From assembly GCF_020985305.1 (NCBI RefSeq), contig NZ_CP087588.1:434001-498000 (forward strand): a DNA stretch of 64,000 bases, in the 5' to 3' direction. The notes below the pieces were generated by a model. It was not told the origin of the DNA. It searched no databases and saw nothing but the letters and a program-made list of their open reading frames with translations. The position numbers and the translations under genes were made by a program. Every line of letters begins with the position of its first letter. Position 1 is the stretch's first letter. This document shows positions 8,955-18,208 of this stretch, piece by piece. This stretch comes from Croceicoccus sp. Ery15 (GTDB lineage: Bacteria > Pseudomonadota > Alphaproteobacteria > Sphingomonadales > Sphingomonadaceae).

Positions 8955-9307
8955 GCGGCTAGGGCCTCTTCAATATGGCAATGCGGTCGCGGCGTAATCC
9001 GCCTAGCAGATTTACGCTTGGTCTAGCGCCAGGTGTCAGGTGAAATCTGTATCGGCGATACGACGATCTTGGGTGGAGAAAATGCCCTATCTGCCCAATG
9101 CGAACGGCTTCCCCTTTCGGACGATAGGTCTATGATCAGTTGCGAGCTTCGCCCGGGGTAAAAGGTTTCGATCGTAAGTTGGCGCGCCCTATCGAAGGGC
9201 AGGGGTCGTGAATCGGCTCGAGGTTAGGGCCGGAGGCAACCAACACCTGACGGGATTGCGCGCTGCCCATGCGCCGATCACCTCACCTAGGAATACGAGG
9301 GCCCCCA
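8955..9307. other. Divergent intergenic region
   Basis: 353 bp between the MaoC gene and the CoA-transferase gene. It holds the dyad operator at 9113-9128 and an extra half-site CCTATC at 9086-9091. No convincing coding sequence was seen. A short frame starting at ATG 9269 only extends the CoA-transferase N-terminus and lacks a ribosome site. Confidence 0.5.
9113..9128. promoter_or_regulatory. Dyad operator, copy 3 (MaoC / CoA transferase)
   Basis: CCTTTC-GGAC-GATAGG: the halves are perfect inverted copies except for one base. An isolated CCTATC half-site lies 27 bp upstream. It is located between two divergent acyl-CoA genes. Confidence 0.55.
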
Positions 9308-10399
9308 ATGCCGCACGGACCGCTAGCCGGTATTCGAATAGTCGAAATGGACGCGATCGGACCTGTGCCGCTGTGCGGGATGATCCTCTCGGGCCTCGGC
9401 GCCGAAGTCGTGCGCGTCACCCGGCCGGGAGGGCATTCGGCGTGGGGCGATATCGGTGATGCGGTGGTCCTGCGCGGTCGCACTGAAGTGCAGCTCGACC
9501 TGAAATCCGATAAGGGGAAACAGGCGCTTCTGGAACTGGCCGATCATGCTGATGCGCTTATTGAAGGCGCGCGTCCCGGCGTGATGGAACGGTTGGGTCT
9601 GGGCCCCCCCGAATGTCTCGCACGCAATCCAAGTCTTGTCTTTGCGCGCATGACGGGCTGGGGGCAGGAAGGTGACCTTAGCAAAACCGCAGGCCATGAC
9701 ATCAACTATATCGCGATGACCGGTGCCTTGCATGCCATCGGGAAGAAGGGCGAGCCGCCGACCGTACCGCTCAACCTTGTGGGTGATTATGCTGGCGGCA
9801 CAATGTTTATGGCGCTGGGGATCGTTTCCGCAGTCCTGTCTGCGCGCCAGACCGGTAGGGGCCAGGTCGTCGATGCAGCCATGGTCGATGGCGTGGCAAA
9901 CCTGCTGGGCCTTTATCATGCATTCGTGGCCAACGGGCTTTGGCAGGACGAACCCGAATCCAACCTCCTCGACGGGGGTGCGCCGTTCTATCAATGCTAC
10001 CTGTGCCATTGTGGCGGATCGGTCGCGGTTGGCGCGTTGGAGCCGCAATTCTTCGCTGCGCTGCTGGATGGGCTGAATGTGCCGCAGGACCGGTATGACC
10101 AGAATGACCGGTCGCAGTGGCCCGCCATGCAGGCAGAGTTCAAGCGGATCTTCGCATCGGCATCCCGCGACGATTGGGAGCAGCGATTTGCGGGCACCGA
10201 CGCCTGCGTTTCACCGGTCCTCTCCCTTAGCGAAGCCACCCGGCACCCGGTCAACGCCGAACGCAGCGTGTTCATCGATCATAATGGGGTGATGCAGGCC
10301 GCACCAGCGCCGCGCTTCTCGGCGACGCCCGGGCAGGTGACGCCCAGCCGGTCGGCTACTGTCGAAGACATCGTCGATGCATGGACTACAGCCGGATGA
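9308..10399 (+). CDS. CaiB/BaiF CoA-transferase family, alpha-methylacyl-CoA racemase-like
   Basis: A 363-residue family III CoA-transferase/racemase, the normal length for AMACR-type enzymes. The sequence keeps GHDINYIAMTGAL (catalytic His), NLVGDYAGG (catalytic Asp) and VGALEPQFF (catalytic Glu), the triad of 2-methylacyl-CoA racemases. Epimerisation of 2-methyl-branched acyl-CoAs is therefore likelier than CoA transfer. The ATG at 9308 is preferred to 9269 because GAGG lies 7 nt upstream and the protein then begins GPLAGIRIVEM, as in relatives. Its 3' end overlaps the convergent MDR gene by 14 nt. Confidence 0.88.
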   Translation: MPHGPLAGIRIVEMDAIGPVPLCGMILSGLGAEVVRVTRPGGHSAWGDIGDAVVLRGRTEVQLDLKSDKGKQALLELADHADALIEGARPGVMERLGLGPPECLARNPSLVFARMTGWGQEGDLSKTAGHDINYIAMTGALHAIGKKGEPPTVPLNLVGDYAGGTMFMALGIVSAVLSARQTGRGQVVDAAMVDGVANLLGLYHAFVANGLWQDEPESNLLDGGAPFYQCYLCHCGGSVAVGALEPQFFAALLDGLNVPQDRYDQNDRSQWPAMQAEFKRIFASASRDDWEQRFAGTDACVSPVLSLSEATRHPVNAERSVFIDHNGVMQAAPAPRFSATPGQVTPSRSATVEDIVDAWTTAG

Positions 10400-11402
10400 C
10401 GCGCTTTCCCGCGTTCTCGCCGCGGTAGAGCCCGGCAAGGGCATCCGGACACATCTCAATCCCGTCCAGCAGATCTTCGCAGTAGCGCAGCTTGCCCTGG
10501 CGCACCCATTGCGCCAGCTTCGCCACGGAGTTTTCCCAGCGGTCGAAGTGATCGAACACAACAAATCCCTGCATTCGAGCGCGTTTCACAAGGAGATGCC
10601 GCTCCACGCGCGGCCCGGTTGGCCACGGGCTCCAGCGATCTATGGCGGCGGTACCGCAATTCACCACCCGCGCATGCAATGCCAGATGCGGCAAGACCGC
10701 ATCGCTGATCGCACCCGACGTATTGTCGAAATATATGTCGACGCCATCCGGACACGCCTTCGCCAGTGCCTCGTCCAGTCCTGCGGCCTTGTAATCGATT
10801 GCCGCGTCGAAGCCGAAATCTACGATGCACTGGCTGACCTTGGCTGGTCCGCCTGCAATGCCCACGGTGCGGCACCCCAGCATGCGGCCGATCTGCCCGA
10901 CGGCTGACCCTACTGAGCCGGCCGCTGTCGAAACGACCAGCGTATCGCCCGCTTTCGGTTCGCCCACCATCGTCAGGGCAAGAAAGGCCGTGATGCCGTT
11001 GATGCCCAGTACGCCAAGCGCAAGGGAAGGGGAAAGATCCGGCTGTGAAACCGCGCGCACGATTGCATCCGACCCGACTGTTGCGATTTCCTGCCAGCCG
11101 AACCAGCCGAGGACGATCTGACCCTCGCGCCAGTCGGGATGGCGACTTTCCGTGATTTCGCCCACCGCCAGCGAACGCATTACGCCGCCGACGGGCACGG
11201 GATCCGAATAATTACCGGCATCTGCGATCCAGCCACGCATCGCAGGGTCAACCGACAAGAAGCGATTGGCGATACGAAGTTGACCTTCGCCCAAAGGCGG
11301 AACCGCAATCCGGTCCATCGCAAAATTGGCGGCCTGCGCTATGCCGGCCGGTCTCGATACGAGTATGACCCTGCGGTTCATTTCGACCTTTTGATTCCCC
11401 AT
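10386..11402 (-). CDS. NADP-dependent oxidoreductase, MDR superfamily (leukotriene B4 dehydrogenase-like)
   Basis: A 338-residue zinc-independent medium-chain reductase of the YncB/prostaglandin reductase group, expected to reduce alpha,beta-unsaturated carbonyls or 2-enoyl thioesters with NADPH. Evidence is NRFLSVDPAMRGWI near residues 45-60, the GINGITAFLAL motif, and the nucleotide-binding AAGSVGSAVGQIGRMLG. The zinc ligands of alcohol dehydrogenases are absent. Either ATG 11402 or ATG 11381 could be the start; AAAAGG before the latter is the better ribosome site. It is divergent from the thiolase operon with an operator in between. Confidence 0.88.
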   Translation of the reverse strand: MGNQKVEMNRRVILVSRPAGIAQAANFAMDRIAVPPLGEGQLRIANRFLSVDPAMRGWIADAGNYSDPVPVGGVMRSLAVGEITESRHPDWREGQIVLGWFGWQEIATVGSDAIVRAVSQPDLSPSLALGVLGINGITAFLALTMVGEPKAGDTLVVSTAAGSVGSAVGQIGRMLGCRTVGIAGGPAKVSQCIVDFGFDAAIDYKAAGLDEALAKACPDGVDIYFDNTSGAISDAVLPHLALHARVVNCGTAAIDRWSPWPTGPRVERHLLVKRARMQGFVVFDHFDRWENSVAKLAQWVRQGKLRYCEDLLDGIEMCPDALAGLYRGENAGKRVIRL

Positions 11403-11437
11403 ACACCACCGAAAGCCCGTGTTTTGGATAGAGATAT

Positions 11438-11453
11438 CCTATCGCAGGGTAGG
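11438..11453. promoter_or_regulatory. Dyad operator, copy 4 (MDR / thiolase operon)
   Basis: CCTATC-GCAG-GGTAGG: the halves are inverted copies with one mismatch. It lies between the MDR gene (start 11402) and the thiolase gene (start 11540). A partial extra half, GGATAG, is 8 bp to the left. Confidence 0.55.
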
Positions 11454-11539
11454 TGATGAGATGGCCTGCGGCCCGGATGGGGGTCACCAAAAGAACGGAC
11501 AGAGGTTCGTTCACGGTCGACTTCGGGAGAATCGCTCCA

Positions 11540-12745
11540 ATGCGTGATGTATTTATCTATGACCACGTTCGGACACCGCGCGGACGCGGACGGGCGGATG
11601 GCTCGCTGCATGAAATTCCCGCCATCGAACTGGTCACCCAGTTGTTGCAGGAAATCCGCGATCGCAATGGCCTCGAAACGGCTCTTCTGGACGATGTGGT
11701 GATCGGGTGTGCTCAGCCCGTGGGCGAGCAGGGCGGAGTGCTTGCTCGCGGGGCAGTGGTGAACGCGGGCTATGCCCACAGCGTTGCCGGTCAGCAATTG
11801 CACCGCTTTTGCGCCTCTGGGCTCGAGGCCGTGAATAATGTCGCTGCGCAGGTCGCCAGCGGGATGGCCAGCGCAGGCATCGGCGGCGGCGTCGAAAGCA
11901 TGAGCCGCGTGATCATGGGCTATGACAGCGGGGCGTGGGTCGCGGATCCCGCCGTCGCCCTGCAAAATTACTATGCGCCGCAAGGCCTTGGCGCAGACAT
12001 GATTGCTACCCTCGAAGGATACAGCCGCGAAGCTGTCGACCAATATGCGGTTGAAAGCCAGCGCCGCGCTGCAAAGTCATGGGACGAACGCAATTTTGAC
12101 CGCTCGATCGTGCCAGTGAAGGACGTGATGGGCGAAGTCATCCTGGACAATGACGAATACCGGCGGCCGGCAACAACCATGGAATCGCTCGCGGGCCTGA
12201 AGGCTGCCTTCCCGCCCTTTGCCAAGATGGGCTTCGGCCGCGTCGCCAAGGAACGCTATCCCGAGATCGAGGAAATCAATCACGTCCATACCGGCGGCAA
12301 TTCCAGCGGCATCGTCGACGGTTCGGGCATCGTGATGCTGGGCGATGCCGAGTTCGGTAAAGCCGCCGGCCTCAAGCCGCGCGCCCGTATCAAGGGCTGG
12401 GCCTCGATAGGGTCTGATCCGACCATCATGCTGACCGCGCCCGCAGATGTCGCACGCAAGGCGCTGAAGAACGTGGGCATGGAGAAGGGCGACATCGACC
12501 TCTACGAATTGAACGAGGCGTTCGCCAGCGTTGTCTTGCGCTTCATGGACCATCTGGGCGTCGATCACGACATCACCAATGTGGCAGGCGGCGCAATTGC
12601 CCTTGGCCATCCGCTTGGCGCGACGGGCGCCATGATCTTGGGCACCGTTCTCGACGAACTGGAACGCCGCGACCTCAATACCGCCATGACCCTGCTGTGC
12701 GCCGGCAACGGCCTCGGCACCGCCACCATTATCGAACGGGTGTGA
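11540..12745 (+). CDS. Acetyl-CoA C-acyltransferase (thiolase)
   Basis: A 401-residue thiolase that would cleave 3-ketoacyl-CoA with CoA to acetyl- or propionyl-CoA and a shortened acyl-CoA. The nucleophile is Cys in [11 protein letters not shown]. The conserved NEAFA, the [14 protein letters not shown] histidine block and the second cysteine in [11 protein letters not shown] are all present, so it should be active. The ATG at 11540 is chosen because GGGAGA precedes it and thiolases begin with this [19 protein letters not shown] sequence. A frame extending to 11453 runs into the operator. It is the first gene of a three-gene beta-oxidation operon with gaps of 4 and 6 nt. Confidence 0.93.
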   Translation: MRDVFIYDHVRTPRGRGRADGSLHEIPAIELVTQLLQEIRDRNGLETALLDDVVIGCAQPVGEQGGVLARGAVVNAGYAHSVAGQQLHRFCASGLEAVNNVAAQVASGMASAGIGGGVESMSRVIMGYDSGAWVADPAVALQNYYAPQGLGADMIATLEGYSREAVDQYAVESQRRAAKSWDERNFDRSIVPVKDVMGEVILDNDEYRRPATTMESLAGLKAAFPPFAKMGFGRVAKERYPEIEEINHVHTGGNSSGIVDGSGIVMLGDAEFGKAAGLKPRARIKGWASIGSDPTIMLTAPADVARKALKNVGMEKGDIDLYELNEAFASVVLRFMDHLGVDHDITNVAGGAIALGHPLGATGAMILGTVLDELERRDLNTAMTLLCAGNGLGTATIIERV

Positions 12746-12749
12746 CCCG

Positions 12750-14927
12750 ATGAGCGAAAGCGCAAAGAGCAAAACCATGCGACACATCAAGCTGGACAAG
12801 GGCGCCGACGGCGTCGCCATTCTAACACTCGACAATGCTGATGAGAGCATGAATGTCGTTTCGGGCGAATGGCTTGAAGATATGAATGCCGCAATTGCAG
12901 AGTTGCGGGACGACGAGAGTGTTACCGGCGTCATCATCACATCGGGCAAGAAGGCCTTCATGGCGGGCGCCGACCTCAAGCTGATGGTGGCCGGTTATGA
13001 AACCATGACGCCCACGGATGCCTTTGCGTTCAGCCAGAAGGCAACGGCAATGCACCGCGCGCTGGAAACGATGGGCAAGCCGGTCGCCTGTGCCATGAAC
13101 GGCCTTGCGCTTGGCGGAGGGTTCGAACTGGCACTGGCATGCCACCACCGTGTGCTGTCGGACGATCCGCGTGCCGTCGTGGGGCTGCCAGAAGTCAATC
13201 TGGGTCTTTTGCCGGGATCGGGCGGCACGCAGCGCCTGCCACGCCTGATTGGTCGCAAGAAGGGGCTCGACCTGCTTCTTTCCGGCCGTTCGGTCGCGCC
13301 GAAGGAAGCGCTGGAACTGGGCCTCGTCGACGAAATCGCACCTATCGACCAGCTGGTCGACAAGGCGCGCCAGTGGCTGGCCACCAATCCGCCCGCAGAG
13401 CGGATCTGGGACGTTAAAGGCTATGCCATTCCCGAGATGCGGGGCATGATTGTGCCCGAAGTCGCGATGGATTATTCGATCAGCGTCGCGCAGGTCGCTG
13501 GCAAGCATGGCTATCATTATCCGGCGCCCGCTGCGATTCTATCATGTGTGTTCGAAGGGTTGCAATTACCGATGGGCAAGGCGCTTTCGGTGGAAAGCAA
13601 GTACTTCGCAAATCTACTGACCGATCCGGTCGCGCGTAACATCATCCGCACAACCTTCATTTCCAAGCAGGCTGCCGAAAAGGGTGCGCGTCGCCCCGAA
13701 GGGGTGGCGAAGTCGGAAGTGAAGAAACTGGGTGTGCTGGGCGCCGGCATGATGGGTGCGGGCATTGCGCTCGTCGCTGCCAAGGCGGGGATCGACGTGG
13801 TATTGATTGACCGAGACACGACCACCGCCGCCAAAGGCAAGGCCTATAGCGAAAAGGTGTTCGGCAAGGCTGTCGAGCGCGGCAAGATGCCGCAGGACAA
13901 GGCCGATGCCGCGCTTGCGCATATCACGCCGACCGACGATTTCGCGCTGCTCGACGGATGCGATCTTGTGGTCGAGGCGGTGTTCGAGGATATGGGCATC
14001 AAGGCCGAAACCACGCAAAAGGCCGAAGCCGTCCTGCCGGAGAGCGCGGTCTTTGCGACCAATACCTCCACCCTGCCGATTTCGGAGCTTGCCAAGGCTT
14101 CCAAGCGGCCGGACCAATATATCGGCCTGCATTTCTTTTCGCCTGTCGATCGCATGGGACTGGTCGAAGTCATCATGGGCGAGCAGACGTCGGACGAGAC
14201 GCTGGCCAAGTCGCTGGATTTCATCGCCCAGATCCGCAAGACCCCGATCGTCGTCAATGACGCGCAGGGTTTCTACACCAGCCGGGTCTTTCGCATGTTC
14301 ATCTTCGAAGGCGCTGCGATGCTGGAAGACGGCGTGGAGCCCGCAAGGATCGAGAATGCCGCGAAGGCTGCCGGTTTCCCGATCGGCCCGCTCGCCCTGC
14401 TGGACGAGGTGACGATCGACCTGCCGTTCAAGATCCTCAAGGATGCGGAAGGCAAGGACGGGAACCTCTATACGATCGAGCGTGGCGGCAAGGTGCTCGA
14501 CCGGATGCTCGAACTCGGTCGCGGCAGCCGCAAGGCCGGTGCCGGCTTCTACGAATATGCCGAGGATGGCAGCAAACATCTGTGGGAAGGTCTCGGCACG
14601 GAATTCCCGGTGTCCGACGATCAGCCTGATCAGGAGGAACTGAAGAAGCGCTTCCTCTACTCGCAGGCCAATGAAACCGCGCAATGCCTTGAGGAAGGCG
14701 TGCTCGAAACCGCGCAGGATGCGGATCTGGGTGCGATATTGGGTTGGGGCTTCCCCGTCTGGACGGGCGGCACGCTCAGCTACATCGACACGATCGGGGT
14801 TGCCGAATTCGTGAAGGATGCCAGCAGGCTGGCGGACAATTACGGCGCCCGTTTTGCTCCTTCGAAATGGTTGCAGGACCGGGCGGCCGCGAACACCGCC
14901 TTCTACCCGCCGATCAAGACAGGCTGA
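12750..14927 (+). CDS. fadJ: Enoyl-CoA hydratase / 3-hydroxyacyl-CoA dehydrogenase (FadJ-like)
   Basis: A 725-residue bifunctional beta-oxidation protein. The N-terminal crotonase domain (about 10-200) has the oxyanion loop [13 protein letters not shown], then [14 protein letters not shown] and the Glu region [21 protein letters not shown]. The middle Rossmann fold starts [15 protein letters not shown], followed by the 3HCDH catalytic region [17 protein letters not shown] and two C-terminal helical domains. It hydrates 2-enoyl-CoA to (S)-3-hydroxyacyl-CoA and oxidises it with NAD+. It lies 4 nt after the thiolase stop and 6 nt before the acyl-CoA dehydrogenase, so all three form one operon. 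Confidence 0.93.
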   Translation: MSESAKSKTMRHIKLDKGADGVAILTLDNADESMNVVSGEWLEDMNAAIAELRDDESVTGVIITSGKKAFMAGADLKLMVAGYETMTPTDAFAFSQKATAMHRALETMGKPVACAMNGLALGGGFELALACHHRVLSDDPRAVVGLPEVNLGLLPGSGGTQRLPRLIGRKKGLDLLLSGRSVAPKEALELGLVDEIAPIDQLVDKARQWLATNPPAERIWDVKGYAIPEMRGMIVPEVAMDYSISVAQVAGKHGYHYPAPAAILSCVFEGLQLPMGKALSVESKYFANLLTDPVARNIIRTTFISKQAAEKGARRPEGVAKSEVKKLGVLGAGMMGAGIALVAAKAGIDVVLIDRDTTTAAKGKAYSEKVFGKAVERGKMPQDKADAALAHITPTDDFALLDGCDLVVEAVFEDMGIKAETTQKAEAVLPESAVFATNTSTLPISELAKASKRPDQYIGLHFFSPVDRMGLVEVIMGEQTSDETLAKSLDFIAQIRKTPIVVNDAQGFYTSRVFRMFIFEGAAMLEDGVEPARIENAAKAAGFPIGPLALLDEVTIDLPFKILKDAEGKDGNLYTIERGGKVLDRMLELGRGSRKAGAGFYEYAEDGSKHLWEGLGTEFPVSDDQPDQEELKKRFLYSQANETAQCLEEGVLETAQDADLGAILGWGFPVWTGGTLSYIDTIGVAEFVKDASRLADNYGARFAPSKWLQDRAAANTAFYPPIKTG

Positions 14928-14933
14928 GCACCG

Positions 14934-16091
14934 ATGCAGCGTACTATCTTCGAACCCGAGCACGAGCAGTTTCGCGACAGCGTTCGCAAGTTCATGCAAA
15001 CGGAAGTGGGGCCCCATGCTGACCGCTGGCGCGAAGCCGGAATTGTAGACCGCGAAGTCTATCTCAAGGCTGGCGAGCAGGGCCTGCTATGCGTGTTCGC
15101 GGATGAGAAATATGGTGGTGCGGGGATCGAGGATCTCCGTTTCGACCAGATCATCATCGAAGAGAACATGCGTTATGGCGACATCGGGTTCTACATCAAC
15201 CTGCATAGTGATCTTGTTGCGCCGTACATCCACAAGCTCTGCAATGATGAGCAGCGGGATCGCTTCATGCCCGGAATCGTGTCGGGCGAGACGGTCCTGG
15301 CGGTAGCCATGACCGAACCTTCGACCGGCAGCGATCTTGCCGGCATGAAGACCCGTGCGGTCGAAAATGGCGATCACTGGGTATTGAACGGGGCCAAGAC
15401 CTATATCTCCAACGGCATCCTCGGCGATCTGATAGTCGTGGCGGCGCGCACCGATCCCGACAAGCCGCATGGCATCAGCCTGTTCCTTGTCGAGCGTGGC
15501 ATGGAAGGGTTCGAACGGGGCCGCAAGCTCGACAAGATGGGGCTGAAGTCCCAGGACACGGCAGAGCTGTTCTTCAACGATGTGAAGGTGCCGCAGGCAA
15601 ACCTGATCGGCGAGGCCGGGCAGGGTTTCAAATATCTCGCCCGGATGCTGGCGCAGGAAAGGCTGATCGCGGCCATAGGTTTCATGGCGACCGCGCAGAC
15701 GGCGTTCGACCTCACGCTCGATTATGTGAAGGAACGCCGGGCCTTCGGCAAGCCGATCGGGGCGTTCCAGAATACGCGGTTCAAGATGGCCCAGATGCGC
15801 GCCGAACTCGACATGGCGCAGACCTATGTCGATCAATGCGTCATGTTGCTCAATGACAAGAAGCTGACTGCCGAAGATGCCTCGGCGGCAAAGCTTCTGA
15901 CCAGCGAGCTGGAAGGGCGCGTCATGGACATCTGCGTGCAATTGCATGGCGGCGCGGGGTATATGGAAGAATACCGTATCAGCCGCATGTACACCGATGC
16001 GCGCATCAGCCGCATTTTCGCGGGCACAAGCGAAATCATGTTGGAAATCATCGGTCGCGGAATCGGACTGGACGAGCGCAAGATGAACTAA
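14934..16091 (+). CDS. Acyl-CoA dehydrogenase
   Basis: A 385-residue FAD-dependent acyl-CoA dehydrogenase of ordinary length. It has the first signature MTEPSTGSDLAGM and the C-terminal region VQLHGGAGYMEEYRISRMYTDARI with FAGTSEIMLEIIGR. It introduces the 2,3 double bond and passes electrons to ETF. The usual catalytic Glu position is represented by the EEYRISRMYTD block; exact assignment needs an alignment. It is the last gene of the thiolase-fadJ operon. If the APH kinases of the cluster make phosphoacyl-CoAs, this is the enzyme that could eliminate phosphate, as in the ACAD10/11 route (inference). Confidence 0.93.
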   Translation: MQRTIFEPEHEQFRDSVRKFMQTEVGPHADRWREAGIVDREVYLKAGEQGLLCVFADEKYGGAGIEDLRFDQIIIEENMRYGDIGFYINLHSDLVAPYIHKLCNDEQRDRFMPGIVSGETVLAVAMTEPSTGSDLAGMKTRAVENGDHWVLNGAKTYISNGILGDLIVVAARTDPDKPHGISLFLVERGMEGFERGRKLDKMGLKSQDTAELFFNDVKVPQANLIGEAGQGFKYLARMLAQERLIAAIGFMATAQTAFDLTLDYVKERRAFGKPIGAFQNTRFKMAQMRAELDMAQTYVDQCVMLLNDKKLTAEDASAAKLLTSELEGRVMDICVQLHGGAGYMEEYRISRMYTDARISRIFAGTSEIMLEIIGRGIGLDERKMN

Positions 16092-16347
16092 CGTGGGCCT
16101 GCCCACTGGCACTGGCAGGTGATAACACTGAACAGCGCAATTACGGCAATGGCGTGCAGATCCCTGCTGAGCTAGGCGTCAGGGACATGATCCTCATGAC
16201 CAGCTCGTAGCACTTGAAGGCTATGGTCTGTCGATCGTGGGAGAACAAGAGATCGATAGCGATTGATGGTACATCGGCCTCCCCACTTGCGAATTCCTCG
16301 CGAGTTCACCCCGAGAGCAGATCGCCACCGCAAGAGGATGCTGCACG

Positions 16348-16953
16348 ATGCCGTGTTACGAATTCCAGGGCCTGCGGCCGGTGGTGGATGCCGCCAGCTA
16401 CCTCCATCCGCTGGCATCGCTGATCGGCGATGTGATTGTGGGGCCGGGCTGCTATATCGGACCCGGTGCAAGCCTGCGGGCCGATTTCGGGCGGATCATC
16501 GTCGAGCGGGACGCCAGCATACAGGATAATGCCACGATCCATGTGTCCACCGAAAGGGACACGGTGATCAAGCGCGGCGCCACTATCGCCCACGGCGCCG
16601 TAGTTCACGGCTGCGAGATTGGCGAGAACTGTCTCGTCGGGATCAATTCGGTCGTTCTGGATGCAGCGATCCTCGCCCCCGAATGCCTGGTGGCGGCCAT
16701 GTCGTTCGTTCCGCATGGCATGGAAGTACCCCAGCGCAGCGTCCTTATGGGTATTCCAGCGCGTATTGTCCGCACCTTAGCGGGCGAGGAAGTTTCATGG
16801 CGCAACGATGGTGACGGGGACTACCAGCTTCTTACGCGCGAAGCACTTACCAGTCTCCGCCAGACCGAGCCCCTGCGTCAGGTCCAACCTGACAGGAAAC
16901 GAACTCGGATCGAAGCCAGCGCCGTGACGCTGACACGCCGGTCGTCCGACTAG
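16348..16953 (+). CDS. PaaY-like left-handed beta-helix protein (gamma-carbonic anhydrase family)
   Basis: A 201-residue hexapeptide-repeat protein closest in layout to PaaY/CaiE. PaaY of phenylacetate catabolism is a thioesterase that rescues CoA from dead-end thioesters. Repeats such as IGDVIVGPGCYIGPGASLRADFG run from about residue 30 to 140. The C-terminal GIPARIVRTLAGEEVSWRNDG and the late EPLRQVQPDR also match PaaY proteins. The zinc-ligand histidines are represented by IHVS, IAHGAVVHG. No other paa gene is in the window. The 257 bp before it contains no clear operator. It overlaps the end of the flavin reductase gene tail to tail by 4 nt. Confidence 0.8.
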   Translation: MPCYEFQGLRPVVDAASYLHPLASLIGDVIVGPGCYIGPGASLRADFGRIIVERDASIQDNATIHVSTERDTVIKRGATIAHGAVVHGCEIGENCLVGINSVVLDAAILAPECLVAAMSFVPHGMEVPQRSVLMGIPARIVRTLAGEEVSWRNDGDGDYQLLTREALTSLRQTEPLRQVQPDRKRTRIEASAVTLTRRSSD

Positions 16954-17936
16954 TCGTCCTGATCGGTCTGCAGCGCATTCATCACTTCAAGATGCTGGGT
17001 CGAGCGGTTATCTCCGTGGTGGTCGAGCGTGTCGAGAAGCAGAGACAGCAGCGATCGCAACTGATCCAGTTCCCCAGCAGAGAACGCTTTCTGGGCGCCA
17101 GCCTCCATCGCCTTGGCCTTCGCGAAAAGTCCGATCATTGTCTCGCGACCGGCTTTTGTCAGAGCGATGCTCGCATCCTCTGACAGCTCGATATACCCTT
17201 CGGCCACCAGCCTTTGAATATCGTCTTCCCTCCATTGCCAGCCTGATGCGTCCAGCATGGAGTTGACCTCCTCGACAGTAGCCGGGCCACCCTGCATCAG
17301 TACCGAGAGCGCATAGTGATCGACCTGAGACAGGCCAAGACCGCTAGCCTCGAGCCGGACATCATCGGTGAGCATGAAATAGGCGCGCGCGATAAGATAG
17401 TTGAGATCGCGGCGATTTTGGCCGTCGCCGCCGCCGGGGAACGTCTTGCGCGCATATTTCCCGCGGTGGAACAACAGAGGTTCCTTCTCCGACTGCTCGA
17501 GATCCAGGACTTCGCCGACAAAAATGATGTGATCGCCGCCATCGTATCGATAGGCCGTCCGGCATTCGAAGCGCGCAGCACAATCTTGCAGGAGAGGAAC
17601 CCCACCTGCGCTCGTTTCGAACTCCACTCCCTCGAACTTGTCGATCCCGGGAGTGGCAAACCGGTTCGATAGCGCTTCCTGATCGGCCCCGAGAATATGT
17701 ACTGCGAAGGCATCGACACTCGTGAACGCCTCGATGTTTGACGACTTCTTCGCCAGGCTCCACAGCACAAGAGGCGGATCGAGTGACACGGAATTGAAAC
17801 TGTTCGCAGTCAGCCCGACATTTCGCCCGTCGTGGCTGGTTGTCACGATGGTCACACCGGTAGCGAAATTACCCAGTGCATCTCTCAATGATTTCGCTTC
17901 GATCACTGTTTGCCTCTCGACTCGTGGAAGGTCCAT
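16950..17936 (-). CDS. Flavin reductase fused to a MarR-type domain
   Basis: A 328-residue fusion. Residues about 15-165 are a flavin reductase-like FMN-binding domain (LGNFATGVTIVTT, GLTANSFNSVSLDPPLVLWS, and FVGEVLDLE). Residues about 180-320 are a MarR-like winged helix (GLSQVDHYALSVLMQGGPATVEEV, then LVAEGYIELSEDASIALTKAGRE). The arrangement matches the reductase component (C1) of Acinetobacter p-hydroxyphenylacetate hydroxylase. There the MarR-like domain is an autoinhibitory effector-binding module released by the aromatic substrate. The expected job is NADH-dependent FMNH2 supply to a monooxygenase; the LLM protein is a candidate partner. It is divergent from the amidase gene, with an operator between. 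Confidence 0.88.
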   Translation of the reverse strand: MDLPRVERQTVIEAKSLRDALGNFATGVTIVTTSHDGRNVGLTANSFNSVSLDPPLVLWSLAKKSSNIEAFTSVDAFAVHILGADQEALSNRFATPGIDKFEGVEFETSAGGVPLLQDCAARFECRTAYRYDGGDHIIFVGEVLDLEQSEKEPLLFHRGKYARKTFPGGGDGQNRRDLNYLIARAYFMLTDDVRLEASGLGLSQVDHYALSVLMQGGPATVEEVNSMLDASGWQWREDDIQRLVAEGYIELSEDASIALTKAGRETMIGLFAKAKAMEAGAQKAFSAGELDQLRSLLSLLLDTLDHHGDNRSTQHLEVMNALQTDQDD

Positions 17937-17983
17937 GCCGCCCCGTAGTTGGCCTTATTCTACAGAGGCCTCCCGATCCTTTA

Positions 17984-17999
17984 CCTTCCGAGCGATAGG
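17984..17999. promoter_or_regulatory. Dyad operator, copy 5 (flavin reductase / amidase)
   Basis: CCTTCC-GAGC-GATAGG lies between the flavin reductase-MarR start (17936) and the amidase start (18209). The right half is identical to that at 9123; the left half differs from a perfect inverse at two positions. Confidence 0.45.
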
Positions 18000-18208
18000 A
18001 ACAGAGCTGCCGAAAAATTCCGCGATACCGCCCTTTTAACAATCGCCCTGCCTGTCGACAGGAAAGGCTATCCGAACTCTCTGACAAAACAACAGCTGTT
18101 CATTGCGATGACCTGTCGATCGATGTGCTTCGAAGTCGAACGGGTGCCTCGCTAAATAGCTCGGATTGCGATGCGTCTCCCGCTCGTCGCTCATTGCTCG
18201 GAGAAATC

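Noticed and set aside
13614..15017. 467-codon minus-strand frame opposite fadJ
   Set aside because: It mirrors the coding strand of a clear beta-oxidation gene, with no motif of its own; typical high-GC antisense frame.
15087..16112. 341-codon minus-strand frame opposite the acyl-CoA dehydrogenase
   Set aside because: Same reason: shadow of a well-supported gene.
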